64,000 nt of DNA from Izhakiella capsodis (lineage in GTDB: Bacteria; Pseudomonadota; Gammaproteobacteria; Enterobacterales; Enterobacteriaceae). Each line of letters starts with the position of its first letter. Position 1 is the first letter of the stretch. The notes beneath the pieces were generated by a model that saw only the letters and a program-made list of their open reading frames with translations, did no database searches and had not been told where the DNA came from. Both the position numbers and the translations under genes were made by a program. Positions 27,591-36,572 of this stretch are shown in pieces. The stretch spans positions 1-64,000 of the forward strand of contig NZ_FOVC01000013.1 of NCBI RefSeq assembly GCF_900115045.1. Direction: 5' to 3'.

Positions 27591-28860
27591 TTATATCTCC
27601 ATGTTTTAAAGGGAAGTACCAGTGTAAAGGGTTTATGAAAAGATACCCATTTGATGAGTCAAGATATGATTTACTCTCAAGCCAGTTTTCATCCATATTA
27701 ATGGAAAAGTTAATGATACGGTTGCCCCATTGCTGATTAAAAGTAGTAATAAAATTATTTAATGCAGTGAGTGAGGTATCGCTAAGGGAACCACGAATGA
27801 TGAAAGCGTACCCTCCGGGTGTATTTAGCTGGCGATAATCAATGTGTAGACGCGCCAGACTCTCTTGGGCGTACTGCAACAGCTGCGCTTTTGTTTTGAC
27901 GACTGTTTTAACAGTGTCAGCAAAGGGAATTTTTTGCATGGTCATGGCTATTAATTGCTGTTGTAGTTTAATTGATAACGTTTTCCAGAGCGCGATGATT
28001 GGGTGCTGCGGCTGCGTATAATCGATCTCCAATACCGGATAACCCGCATTATTTAGCTGGTCAACCACCTCGTTTTTCTCATGATAAAGTAAAACAGGAA
28101 TGGCATCATGATATTTTCCCAGCCTGAAAAGCCCCTCCTGAATCCACTCCATTGTTTGATAATCGTTCGTCAGTATATAAAGATGTTTATCATTCCTCCC
28201 ACGGACGATATCAAGGGGCGTAGGCGAACCGCTTAATGCGTTGTTCAGGTTCAAGATTTGGTGATCTCTCTCTGATATTTTATATAACATAATTGCTGAG
28301 ACCAGTAGCACGATGAACAGCGTTATCGAACATACAACCAAGATATAATGCTTTTTAAGATTATGATTACGCTTTACTGCCTGTTGGCTGTCACCTGCAC
28401 TCAATTCAGGATTAAGTACAAAGTTCTTGATATCCTCCGACCACTCGTCATCGTCTGCCTTAATAGCGAATCGGATGTGTTCATACACAAACACTTCGTT
28501 TATGCGTAGCAGTGTTGAATGACACTCTGTCTCATTCAGTATGTCGACATTATAGCTACTATTAGATTTGCCCTCCTCCTCTTCCTCTATGGGGGCGGAG
28601 AGACGTAAAACAAGATTTGGTGAAGGTGTATTACCAGGGATATAGAGCGTGTTATGTGTATAGCTGACAGCATGCTCACCGACAAAATTAAGCATATTAT
28701 CGGCGTCGACATCCTGCAGAGTTAATGCAGGGGTAATAATTAAAAAATAATCGCCTACTGGAAGATGCAATTCACAGCCGAACATGGGGCCAAAAAGAAT
28801 CTTCAGAGTGTACGCTTTTGGCTCATCTGGGATAGGCTTAGTATCGTTTATTTCATTCAT
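27583..28860 (-). CDS. prgH: Type III secretion inner-ring protein PrgH (SctD)
   Basis: PrgH forms the outer of the two inner-membrane rings. The 425-residue protein (Salmonella 392) has an N-terminal cytoplasmic FHA-like domain (KILFGPMFGCELHLPVGDYF), one membrane helix at about residues 172-195 (ILVVCSITLFIVLLVSAI) and a periplasmic part of ring-building domains to the C-terminus. It is the first gene of the leftward operon, so its promoter is in the following 1.5-kb divergent region. Confidence 0.92.
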   Translation of the reverse strand: MNEINDTKPIPDEPKAYTLKILFGPMFGCELHLPVGDYFLIITPALTLQDVDADNMLNFVGEHAVSYTHNTLYIPGNTPSPNLVLRLSAPIEEEEEGKSNSSYNVDILNETECHSTLLRINEVFVYEHIRFAIKADDDEWSEDIKNFVLNPELSAGDSQQAVKRNHNLKKHYILVVCSITLFIVLLVSAIMLYKISERDHQILNLNNALSGSPTPLDIVRGRNDKHLYILTNDYQTMEWIQEGLFRLGKYHDAIPVLLYHEKNEVVDQLNNAGYPVLEIDYTQPQHPIIALWKTLSIKLQQQLIAMTMQKIPFADTVKTVVKTKAQLLQYAQESLARLHIDYRQLNTPGGYAFIIRGSLSDTSLTALNNFITTFNQQWGNRIINFSINMDENWLESKSYLDSSNGYLFINPLHWYFPLKHGDINV

Positions 28861-29453
28861 ATCACTATTTTATATTTAGGCTGCGAAGTTTTTATCTTAA
28901 GGCAGTTAATGATGATAAATTTAAATATTATAAAAAGTCTGTGTTAATCGACATGGTTATCTATTATTATAATTAAGCTTCAAAGTATTTCCCCTAATTT
29001 TAACCAGCATGTCGCTTCAAAGGTTTTGCTATTTGTCATCAATGGAAAATAGTGGAATCTGTTCGGCGAATCATGACTATGAATTATAAAAAAAGCGATG
29101 TGTTTCGTGATTCCGTTTATTAATCGTATAAAAATCTCAATAGTTACGTTTAATTCTGTTAGTGTTGATAATCACCAGATCACATTTTTTCTCTTGCTAG
29201 CATATACCAGTGATGACTCTGACCAATATGTGATTCTGGGGAGAGTGATGTGGCGTACTTTTAAGCTCTAATTTATTTTTCAGACGTGCCGGACCTGATT
29301 CTTTGGTATCCGCACCCACCACTTTTTCACTACTTCTGTAATCTATGCGAACGTAATTTCGGTGCACACCTTCAAGTCAGAGTGCCGACTAAAACATTCT
29401 GTTCCGGCATCGAATGTATTTTACCGGTACTCACACAGAAAACCCTCATTAGC

Positions 29454-29475
29454 ACCGCTAATAGCGGTTTTTTTT
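29454..29475 (+). terminator. Orphan intrinsic terminator
   Basis: ACCGCT and AGCGGT form a 6-bp stem with loop AAT followed by eight T. No gene ends before it on this strand, so it may be the leftover end of a lost gene or insulate the region. Confidence 0.55.
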
Positions 29476-30064
29476 GCCCCGGCATTTGCAAGGACGCCAG
29501 GAGTCGGGTTCGCCGCTTGCAGTTGGCCAGAAATACCGATTAACGCATGATCTCAATATGTTGCGGTGCCGTGTGGCTGATTCGGCGCCTGACTTATTAA
29601 TCGTCATAGGGGAGTGCCCCATACTGAATGACGCCAAACTGGAGCTTCAGGTTTACGCCGGTACTGGCGCTCATCCCGGCTATGCACTGATCCGACAGCA
29701 GACCAAGCTCATACCACTGTGCCTGCCGGACAACAGGTGAATGCAACAGGCCGGATGGCGCGTGCTCGGCCCTTTTTGAAGTGCAGTACGTGTTGGTTTG
29801 ATGCTTGAAGTGAAGATCGCAGTGGGCCACGGAAATATCGATATGCGGGGCGATAGGTTGAAAGCCTGCAGCACTTAACCGCAAGAACAGGTAAAAATGA
29901 CTGATGATATTGCCACGTTTATCGCGGTGTCATTGACGTGCAATATCAGTTTGGTGATGAGCGGAAGTTAATGGGGAAAGGTGTAAGACCGAGTTTAAAT
30001 TAAGCCAATGCGCGAATTTCACCCAGAAAGAGTACTGTGTTGTATTATGCCATAAAAAATATAT

Positions 30065-30096
30065 TGGTTTATTAATTATTTCTGGTTTATTAATTA
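30065..30096. repeat. 14-bp direct repeats, possible regulator site
   Basis: TGGTTTATTAATTA occurs at 30065-30078 and 30083-30096, an 18-base period, and the second copy is followed by AACCAAT, partly mirroring the first. The spacing resembles paired AraC-type sites, about 240 bases before invF. Function is inference. Confidence 0.5.
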
Positions 30097-30128
30097 AACC
30101 AATGCTCGAATATTACGAAGAGGGCGTA

Positions 30129-30239
30129 ATGCATTATATTATTTCGCATCTAATGTATTGTCTGTTTATTATGATCTTTGCCCCATTATTAATAGAGAAT
30201 ATAAGCAATTTAATATTAATTTGTTTATCTAGCGTATAA
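30129..30239 (+). CDS. Possible 36-residue hydrophobic leader peptide upstream of invF
   Basis: ATG follows GAGGGCG by two to three bases and opens a 36-codon frame with a hydrophobic core (YCLFIMIFAPLLI) that would span the membrane once. It ends 98 bases before invF. In A+T-rich DNA such a frame can arise by chance, so this is only a candidate. Confidence 0.2.
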   Translation: MHYIISHLMYCLFIMIFAPLLIENISNLILICLSSV

Positions 30240-30337
30240 GAAGGATGAAGGAATATCATATAGCGTTTAGTTTGAAGGAAGTTTGTAATTTTGCTATTAG
30301 CTAAGTAGTACCTGCGATTTGCTTAGGAGCGATATTA

Positions 30338-31204
30338 ATGTCTGTTAGCGATATTAAGCATAATCTTAAAAGAGTTGTCTGTCAGCGCAATGATGATGTT
30401 GGACTAATTACCCAACAATTGAAGGTAAATGGTGAGGTTAGTGAGATAAATAACGCCGTGCTATTTGCCAGGCCATTGACGGTTGACTCTGCAATTACCT
30501 TCACCCCTGTTCAGGGGAGCAACATGAGCATGTTGGAAAAAGAGAGTATTCGACAGCCTTTTTTATTAGCTACTCTGGATAGAGTGGACGTATCTTTTTG
30601 TGGTGAGTGGTCGGTTGAAATTATTACTATATCGCAGGTGAGTACGCTCTTTTCTTTCCTCGATTTTCAATCCGATCAAAAAAGCACTCTTCTTGTTAAA
30701 TCTTCCGGTGATGATGCCTGTACACCAGAATTTCACAATGATCGCAACATAATTATAACACTCAAGCAGGAAAATAAGACTTTTATGGATATGCTTATTT
30801 ATTCTAAGCTTTATTCAAAAAATGCCCAATTAGAGGGTTTGTTTTCATTTGTAAGAAGCCAGGAAAGTTACTGGATTTCACACTTTTTATTATCTCAGAT
30901 AATGAATGATTTTAAAGAGAGTGACACAACTAAAATATACAATGCCAGTAAAGTTTATGGTGTCTCAGAGTCCTACTTTAGAAAACTCTGCCAGCAAGCC
31001 TTTACCAGAGGGCCGAAGAAGCAATTACGCCTTTGGCGCGCTGCCAATAGCGTATTACAATTGATCGATAAAGAAAGTTCGATATCCACTATTGCGGGAA
31101 ATAACGGTTACGCTTCGTCATCTCACTTTTCCAGTGAGATAAAAGCTTTTTTTGGTATGACACCTAGAGAATTTAAAAAACTGGATTTTTTATTTCATGA
31201 ATAA
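30338..31204 (+). CDS. invF: AraC-family type III secretion activator InvF
   Basis: InvF, bound to the chaperone SicA, activates effector and translocator promoters in SPI-1. The 288-residue protein (longer than Salmonella InvF) has a C-terminal AraC domain: SKVYGVSESYFRKLCQQAF as the first helix-turn-helix and SISTIAGNNGYASSSHFSSE with FFGMTPREFKK as the second. The N-terminal 170 residues are poorly conserved. AGGAG lies ten bases before the ATG. The last 8 bases overlap invG, so it heads the rightward operon. Confidence 0.87.
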   Translation: MSVSDIKHNLKRVVCQRNDDVGLITQQLKVNGEVSEINNAVLFARPLTVDSAITFTPVQGSNMSMLEKESIRQPFLLATLDRVDVSFCGEWSVEIITISQVSTLFSFLDFQSDQKSTLLVKSSGDDACTPEFHNDRNIIITLKQENKTFMDMLIYSKLYSKNAQLEGLFSFVRSQESYWISHFLLSQIMNDFKESDTTKIYNASKVYGVSESYFRKLCQQAFTRGPKKQLRLWRAANSVLQLIDKESSISTIAGNNGYASSSHFSSEIKAFFGMTPREFKKLDFLFHE

Positions 31205-32960
31205 TTTTTTGGCGAAAGTTATTAATTGTCAGATACTCTTTCTGGGGTTATGTATGCTGTTACCCTCGTCCGCTTTAGCTGACGCGTCACTCCATGACAA
31301 TGAAAATATTTATGTTGCTAAGGATAACAGTGTTCAGCAGCTCTTCTTTGTTATTGGCGGTGAGCTGCATAAGCCCTTTATTGTTAGCAGTAAGGCGGCG
31401 GAAAAGCAGGTATCTGGTAATTTTGATCTCAGTAAACCTGCAGCGCTATTCGAAATGGTGGCTACGCGTACTGGGTTGATATGGTATGACGATGGCAGTG
31501 CTATATATGTATATGATGCCAGTGAGATACAAAGTAGCATCGTACGATTGATGTATGCACCGTTTGATGCGCTTTTAGGTTATTTAAAATCAACTGGTTT
31601 GTATGATAAACGCTTTCCGGTGAGATCTGATTCTGATGGTGATTCAGGTTCATTTTATGTCTCTGGACCGCCAGTTTATGTCCAATTGGTGCAAGCGGCA
31701 GCTAAGTATATGGATGCAACCTACGCGCGTCCGGAATCTGGTGAGACCACTATTCGAGTTATTAAACTCAAAAATACGTTTGTGAACGATCGTAAGTATA
31801 CTCAGCGTGGTAAAACTATCACGATACCCGGTGTCGCTACGGTACTGAATCAATTAATTGGCCATGCCAACGGTCAAAATAATGAACCGGCGGACGCGAC
31901 GATCAGTGTTGATGATGATACGCGTGGTGCAATAGAGGAGACCGACGCCGCGCCGCGGAGTGATAGCTTTCCATTTTTGTCCTCACTAAATCAGGCACCT
32001 GTAGCAAAAAAATCTTTCGAAAAAAATAACGCTTCTGATCAGTCGATTAATATCGTCGGCTATTCAGACACCAACAGTTTGTTGGTAGAGGGTTCAGAAC
32101 GGCAGGTTAGTTTTGTTGAAGATCTTGTAAGAGCCATTGATGTTCCTAAGAGACAGATTCAGTTATCACTGTGGATTATCGATATTTCAAAGGAAGATAT
32201 TAACGAACTGGGGATTAAATGGCAGGGAGCAGCAAAGATTAGCAACAACGGTGTAACGTTTAATACCAGCTCGCTGACACCAGAAAACAGCATTCATTTT
32301 CTGGCAGACATATCCGCACTTGCCCAAAAAGGTAATGCTCAAATAGTTTCAAGACCAGAAATTCTTACCCAGGATAATGTGCCAGCCCTGTTTGATAACA
32401 ACAGTAGTTTCTATGCCAAACTGTTAGCAGAGCGTACTGCATCGCTCAAGACAATAACTTATGGCACGATGATAAGCGTTCTGCCACGTTTAGCAGAGGA
32501 CCAGCACGAAATTGAAATGATCCTCAATATTCAAGATGGCGGCCTTGAACAAAATAACAGTGGGGATACGCAAGATGTTGACCAACTTCCTGTAGTGAGC
32601 AACACCCAAATAAGCACAGAAGCCCGCGTACCCAATAATTACAGTCTTTTGGTTGGCGGTTATAGTCGCGATGAGGATGAGCATCACGATTTTGGGATAC
32701 CTGGACTCCGTGATATTCCTTACCTGGGACGATTGTTTAATTATAGTTACACCAGCCATCAAAAGATGGTACGTGTTTTTCTTATCCAGCCTAAGTTACT
32801 GAGAAACGATGATACATGGAACGATACTAATGAATCGAATCCAGTATTAGGTCGTACAGTGAGTGGTGGGTTAGTAACCTTAAAGTCAACGGTTGCTATG
32901 CTACGAAGCGCTATAGGGATAAATAAAGAAAGAGACAGTTATGGACATCCGTCGAATTGA
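31197..32960 (+). CDS. invG: Type III secretion outer-membrane secretin InvG (SctC)
   Basis: InvG forms the outer-membrane ring through which the needle passes. The 587-residue protein (Salmonella 562) begins with a signal peptide (LFLGLCMLLPSSALA). Periplasmic N-domains follow (FVIGGELHKPFIVSSKAAEKQVSG, quoted in part: FVIGGELHKPFIV; and IRVIKLKNTFVNDRKY), then the secretin core: ALAQKGNAQIVSRPEILTQD, and NYSLLVGGYSRDE with GIPGLRDIPYLGRLF, the family signature. A dedicated pilotin (InvH) gene was not seen in the window. It overlaps invF and invE. Confidence 0.95.
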   Translation: MNNFLAKVINCQILFLGLCMLLPSSALADASLHDNENIYVAKDNSVQQLFFVIGGELHKPFIVSSKAAEKQVSGNFDLSKPAALFEMVATRTGLIWYDDGSAIYVYDASEIQSSIVRLMYAPFDALLGYLKSTGLYDKRFPVRSDSDGDSGSFYVSGPPVYVQLVQAAAKYMDATYARPESGETTIRVIKLKNTFVNDRKYTQRGKTITIPGVATVLNQLIGHANGQNNEPADATISVDDDTRGAIEETDAAPRSDSFPFLSSLNQAPVAKKSFEKNNASDQSINIVGYSDTNSLLVEGSERQVSFVEDLVRAIDVPKRQIQLSLWIIDISKEDINELGIKWQGAAKISNNGVTFNTSSLTPENSIHFLADISALAQKGNAQIVSRPEILTQDNVPALFDNNSSFYAKLLAERTASLKTITYGTMISVLPRLAEDQHEIEMILNIQDGGLEQNNSGDTQDVDQLPVVSNTQISTEARVPNNYSLLVGGYSRDEDEHHDFGIPGLRDIPYLGRLFNYSYTSHQKMVRVFLIQPKLLRNDDTWNDTNESNPVLGRTVSGGLVTLKSTVAMLRSAIGINKERDSYGHPSN

Positions 32961-34056
32961 AGGTATCGATTATCGACAAAGAGTTTTCATGTCAGAAAGC
33001 TATAAGGAACAACCTGCGACGGATGCTGAAGAAAATGTTCAGTCACTCAATTTGCTGGAGGAGATGCTCAGCTCCAGTAATGAAATGGCGGAACTACTTT
33101 CCGAATTTGGACGCTCTGGAAAGTTAGGGCGTAAAAATAACGATACTGACAACGACTTTGTTTCGTCGATGGTTGACGATCAAGCCGATGAAAAATTAAT
33201 TACACTGATACAAGAGGTGGCTAAACTTAAGCTTACTACTTTAAATAACTTATTAAACTGTGCTCGTAGATATTTTATTAATGATAGTGATTTGATACTG
33301 GCGCTGCGAGAAATGTTGCTCAGTCGAATGCTTTCGGAGTTGAAAAAAAAGAAAATAAGAGAAGCTATTGCTGATTTAGAGAAGTTTAGCGATATAAGAA
33401 AAATGAGGTCAGGTATAAATGTTGGGCGTTCGGCCAGACGTTTCAGCGATAAATCACTCAGTGCGCATGATCTGCGAAACAGTTATCTTAATTTCCTGGA
33501 GCAGGAGAGGCCTGCAGGATTTATCTATAAGGAAATAATAGATGATTATGGCTTTGAGAACAGAACCCGTTTGTTGGCCTTTTTTTTATCAGCTTTAGTG
33601 GCTGATATTAAGTCCAATCAACCGGGAATTCAATATTCAGAGTTTGGGCCACTTAGCGCCAAACTTACTGATGCACGTACTCTTCACACACTGGATCTAC
33701 TTTTAAATGAAAAATTTTCCAAATTTCCCTTTCGCGATCAGATGAGAAATAAGGATGTAATGCTGGTTGATGCGGATATTGTTGGACTTTACATTTATGG
33801 ATTATTAGATTTAGTTAAATTTAAATCCATGCTGGATTCTTTTAGTAAAAATTTCATGTCCTTTTTACTGGTTAAACATCGTGGTACGGTAATACAATCG
33901 CTGCGTAGTATTTTTAGTTTAACCCCTGAATTTCTTTTTATCGACTCATACTATTATGAGGCTACGATAGAACATCTTGCTTTTATACTGCTAAAAATAC
34001 ATGAAAAAGAGAGGCGTGTAGGTATCTGGAATGAAAAATATGAGCAGCACTCTTAG
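32941..34056 (+). CDS. invE: Type III secretion gatekeeper InvE (SctW)
   Basis: InvE holds back effectors until the translocators have been exported. The 371-residue protein is the length of Salmonella InvE (372). It has an N-terminal disordered stretch, then helical bundles of the YopN/InvE family (SLNLLEEMLSSSNEMAELLSEF, AREMLLSRMLSELKKKK-like text reading ALREMLLSRMLSELKKKK). It overlaps the end of invG by 20 bases with AAAGAGA before the ATG; a second ATG at 32989 is possible. Neighbours invG and invA are in the SPI-1 order. Confidence 0.9.
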   Translation: MDIRRIEGIDYRQRVFMSESYKEQPATDAEENVQSLNLLEEMLSSSNEMAELLSEFGRSGKLGRKNNDTDNDFVSSMVDDQADEKLITLIQEVAKLKLTTLNNLLNCARRYFINDSDLILALREMLLSRMLSELKKKKIREAIADLEKFSDIRKMRSGINVGRSARRFSDKSLSAHDLRNSYLNFLEQERPAGFIYKEIIDDYGFENRTRLLAFFLSALVADIKSNQPGIQYSEFGPLSAKLTDARTLHTLDLLLNEKFSKFPFRDQMRNKDVMLVDADIVGLYIYGLLDLVKFKSMLDSFSKNFMSFLLVKHRGTVIQSLRSIFSLTPEFLFIDSYYYEATIEHLAFILLKIHEKERRVGIWNEKYEQHS

Positions 34057-34076
34057 TCGGTGTAAAGGTTTAAATA

Positions 34077-36128
34077 ATGATTAATGAACTTGCACTACAA
34101 ATTCGCAAAAGACCTGAACTCATTATTTTGTGCATAATGATAATGGTGGTTGTGATGTTGATAATCCCATTGCCAACATATGTGGTTGATTTTCTTATTG
34201 GCCTCAATCTGACAATGGCATTACTCATTTTTCTTGGCTCTTTCTATATTTCCAGAGTGCTGGACTTTTCGACCTTTCCATCAATATTATTGATTACTAC
34301 CGTTTTTCGTCTTGCTATCTCTATTAGTACTAGTCGCTTGGTTCTGACAAATGCGGATGCGGGAGAGATAATTTCGAGTTTCGGTAAATTCGTTATTTCC
34401 GGTAATATAGTAGTCGGCTTTGTAATTTTCTTTATCGTCACCATTGTGCAATTTATTGTTATTACTAAAGGATCCGAGCGTATAGCGGAGGTAGCTGCGC
34501 GTTTTTCCCTGGATGCGATGCCGGGTAAGCAAATGAGCATCGATGCTGATCTTAAGGCTGGTGTAATTGATGAAAAAGAATTAAGAAAAAGACGAAGTGA
34601 TCTTGAAGCCGAAAGTCAGTTATATGGTGCTCTTGATGGAGCAATGAAATTCATTAAAGGCGATGCCATTGCTGGAATCATAATAATTTTTGTAAACCTC
34701 ATAGGTGGTATTTCTATTGGTGTGTTTCAACATGGAATGGATGTTTCTCAAGCCATGTCAGTTTTTACAATATTGACCATTGGAGATGCGCTGGTAGCTC
34801 AAATTCCAGCATTATTGATTTCTATCAGTGGCGGACTTATTGTCACCCGGGTTAATAACAGTGAGAATAGAAATCTTGGTGCTAAAATTTTGCAGGATAT
34901 GTTTTCAAATAAATTTATTCTTTTGATTACAGCTGTTTTAGCGATTGCAATGGGTTTGCTGCCTGGTTTTCCACTTCCGGTTTTTGTTTTGCTTGCTGCA
35001 ATTTTATTAGGCATTTTCGTTCATGACAAGATGAAGCAGAAGAAAGAGAGTGATTCAGAGTCAATACCAAGGGGAGATGATGGAAAAGAACAGCCTACGC
35101 CGAAAAGTAAACCTGTAATGATTGACGGTGAGTATATCCCTGAGACGATACCTCTCATTATTACCGCCTGGCAAGGATATGAAAGTTATTTCAATAAGAA
35201 CAACCTATGTTCACTACTTAAGCGAAACTTTTTTATTGAATATGGAGTGCGTTTACCTGATATTCTGATGAATTATGATCCGCAAATGGAACGTGGAAAG
35301 CTTAATATTGCGATCAATGAAATTAAAGTAGCTTCTTACGACGTCTTACCCGGCATGTGTAAGATATTGATGCGTGGTGATGAATTACAGAACATTGATG
35401 ACAGTGTACAAAAGATTGATGCGGCTCATGGTGTGACGTATTGGATTCCAGAAGAACGTAGTGAAATTGCGCACGATCTAGGATATTTTTCCCGGCCGGC
35501 AATTGATGAGTTCTACTTTTGTTTTTCCACACTGTTGGTGCATAATATTTGTGAATTTTTTGGTATTCAGGAAAGCAAAACTCTGCTTGACGATTTAGAA
35601 AGAAAATATCCCGAGCTGCTTAAAGAATGTTTCAGGAATAATACAGTTCAGCGTATTACTGAGGTATTCCAACGACTCCTTCAGGAGAGGATATCTATTC
35701 GTAATATGCGTTTGATACTTGAAGCATTGGTTCAGTGGGCACCGAAAGAAAAAGATCCAATTATGTTAGTAGAGCATGTTCGAGGTGTTTTATCTCGTTA
35801 TATATCTAATCGTTTTTCTTCTAATGGACTTATTCGCACGCTTGTCATGTCACATGAAATGGAGGAGCTTATTCGCAGTGGGGTAAGGCAAACGTCCAAT
35901 GGTACTTTCATAAATATTTCTCCACCTGAAACTGAAGATATTTTAAAGAGTTTGGAAAACTGTATTAAAAAAAATGGCGTCAATGCTCGAGACATTATTC
36001 TAATGGTATCATTAGATATTCGTAGATTTGTAAAAAAAATTATTGAAGTCAGCTATCCGGAAATGGAGGTTCTTTCCTATGGAGACATATCCTCCGGTGT
36101 GAGTGTAGATGTCATTGCTTCTTTATAA
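34077..36128 (+). CDS. invA: Type III secretion export gate InvA (SctV)
   Basis: InvA is the large export-gate protein; its cytoplasmic domain forms a nonameric ring that selects substrates. The 683-residue protein (Salmonella 685) has about eight membrane helices in the first 330 residues, with the FHIPEP-family block FRLAISISTSRLVLTNADAG and AARFSLDAMPGKQMSIDADL. A linker rich in charged residues follows, then the C-terminal domain (VLLRRLLQERISIRNMRLILEAL-type text: LLQERISIRNMRLILEAL). The open frame is complete with no sign of damage. Confidence 0.97.
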   Translation: MINELALQIRKRPELIILCIMIMVVVMLIIPLPTYVVDFLIGLNLTMALLIFLGSFYISRVLDFSTFPSILLITTVFRLAISISTSRLVLTNADAGEIISSFGKFVISGNIVVGFVIFFIVTIVQFIVITKGSERIAEVAARFSLDAMPGKQMSIDADLKAGVIDEKELRKRRSDLEAESQLYGALDGAMKFIKGDAIAGIIIIFVNLIGGISIGVFQHGMDVSQAMSVFTILTIGDALVAQIPALLISISGGLIVTRVNNSENRNLGAKILQDMFSNKFILLITAVLAIAMGLLPGFPLPVFVLLAAILLGIFVHDKMKQKKESDSESIPRGDDGKEQPTPKSKPVMIDGEYIPETIPLIITAWQGYESYFNKNNLCSLLKRNFFIEYGVRLPDILMNYDPQMERGKLNIAINEIKVASYDVLPGMCKILMRGDELQNIDDSVQKIDAAHGVTYWIPEERSEIAHDLGYFSRPAIDEFYFCFSTLLVHNICEFFGIQESKTLLDDLERKYPELLKECFRNNTVQRITEVFQRLLQERISIRNMRLILEALVQWAPKEKDPIMLVEHVRGVLSRYISNRFSSNGLIRTLVMSHEMEELIRSGVRQTSNGTFINISPPETEDILKSLENCIKKNGVNARDIILMVSLDIRRFVKKIIEVSYPEMEVLSYGDISSGVSVDVIASL

Positions 36129-36147
36129 ATTAAATAAGGCATAAAAA

Positions 36148-36555
36148 ATGAAATACGATATAGTAGAGCTTATCTCAGAATCGCTAAAAAAACTTGGTAT
36201 GGATAATATTATAGATGAAGAGATAAGTAATCATTCTACTATCGCACTCAACATGAAAAATGATATTCCAACTATATATATTAGCAATACCGATGACGAA
36301 GTCTGGGTCTGGGCGCAACTTATGGAAAATATACCAACCATATTATCTTATAATAGTGCAAATTTAATTCCCCTGATAATGGAACATGATGAAAATTATT
36401 TCTATGTTGGTCAACCATGCTTATATCCTATTAATGGGTTTATTGAGCTACGTGCTCAGATAAAAGATAATCATCTGCAATCTGCAGATGATTTCTTACT
36501 TATACTGGATCGCTATCTGGATATACTGCAGAGCTATCGTTTAGCACTCGTTTAA
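36148..36555 (+). CDS. invB: Type III secretion chaperone InvB/SpaK
   Basis: A 135-residue acidic protein of the class IB chaperone family, equal in size to Salmonella InvB (135). Features are the N-terminal helix DIVELISESLKKLGMD, the strand pair VWVWAQL and IPTILSYN, and the C-terminal helix DDFLLILDRYLDILQ. These chaperones bind the N-termini of several effectors in the cytoplasm and bring them to the ATPase. It lies between invA and invC as in SPI-1, and is the natural candidate to serve the cargo genes beyond sipD. Confidence 0.88.
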   Translation: MKYDIVELISESLKKLGMDNIIDEEISNHSTIALNMKNDIPTIYISNTDDEVWVWAQLMENIPTILSYNSANLIPLIMEHDENYFYVGQPCLYPINGFIELRAQIKDNHLQSADDFLLILDRYLDILQSYRLALV

Positions 36556-36572
36556 TTACAGAGGCTGCCTTC

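Larger units (their letters stand above)
28861..30337. promoter_or_regulatory. Divergent control region between prgH and invF
   Basis: About 1.48 kb separates the two operons. No hilA, hilD or iagB homologue is present, in contrast to Salmonella SPI-1 where regulators sit near the needle operon. The part 29470-29990 has a higher G+C content than its surroundings and looks like inserted or eroded DNA with no gene I can identify. The part next to invF is very A+T-rich and carries direct repeats. Both operon promoters should be here but no clear consensus could be fixed by eye. Confidence 0.6.

Noticed and set aside
29597..29884. 95-codon minus-strand frame in the prgH-invF region
   Set aside because: No clear ribosome site, no known motif, and overlapping frames on the other strand are equally open.
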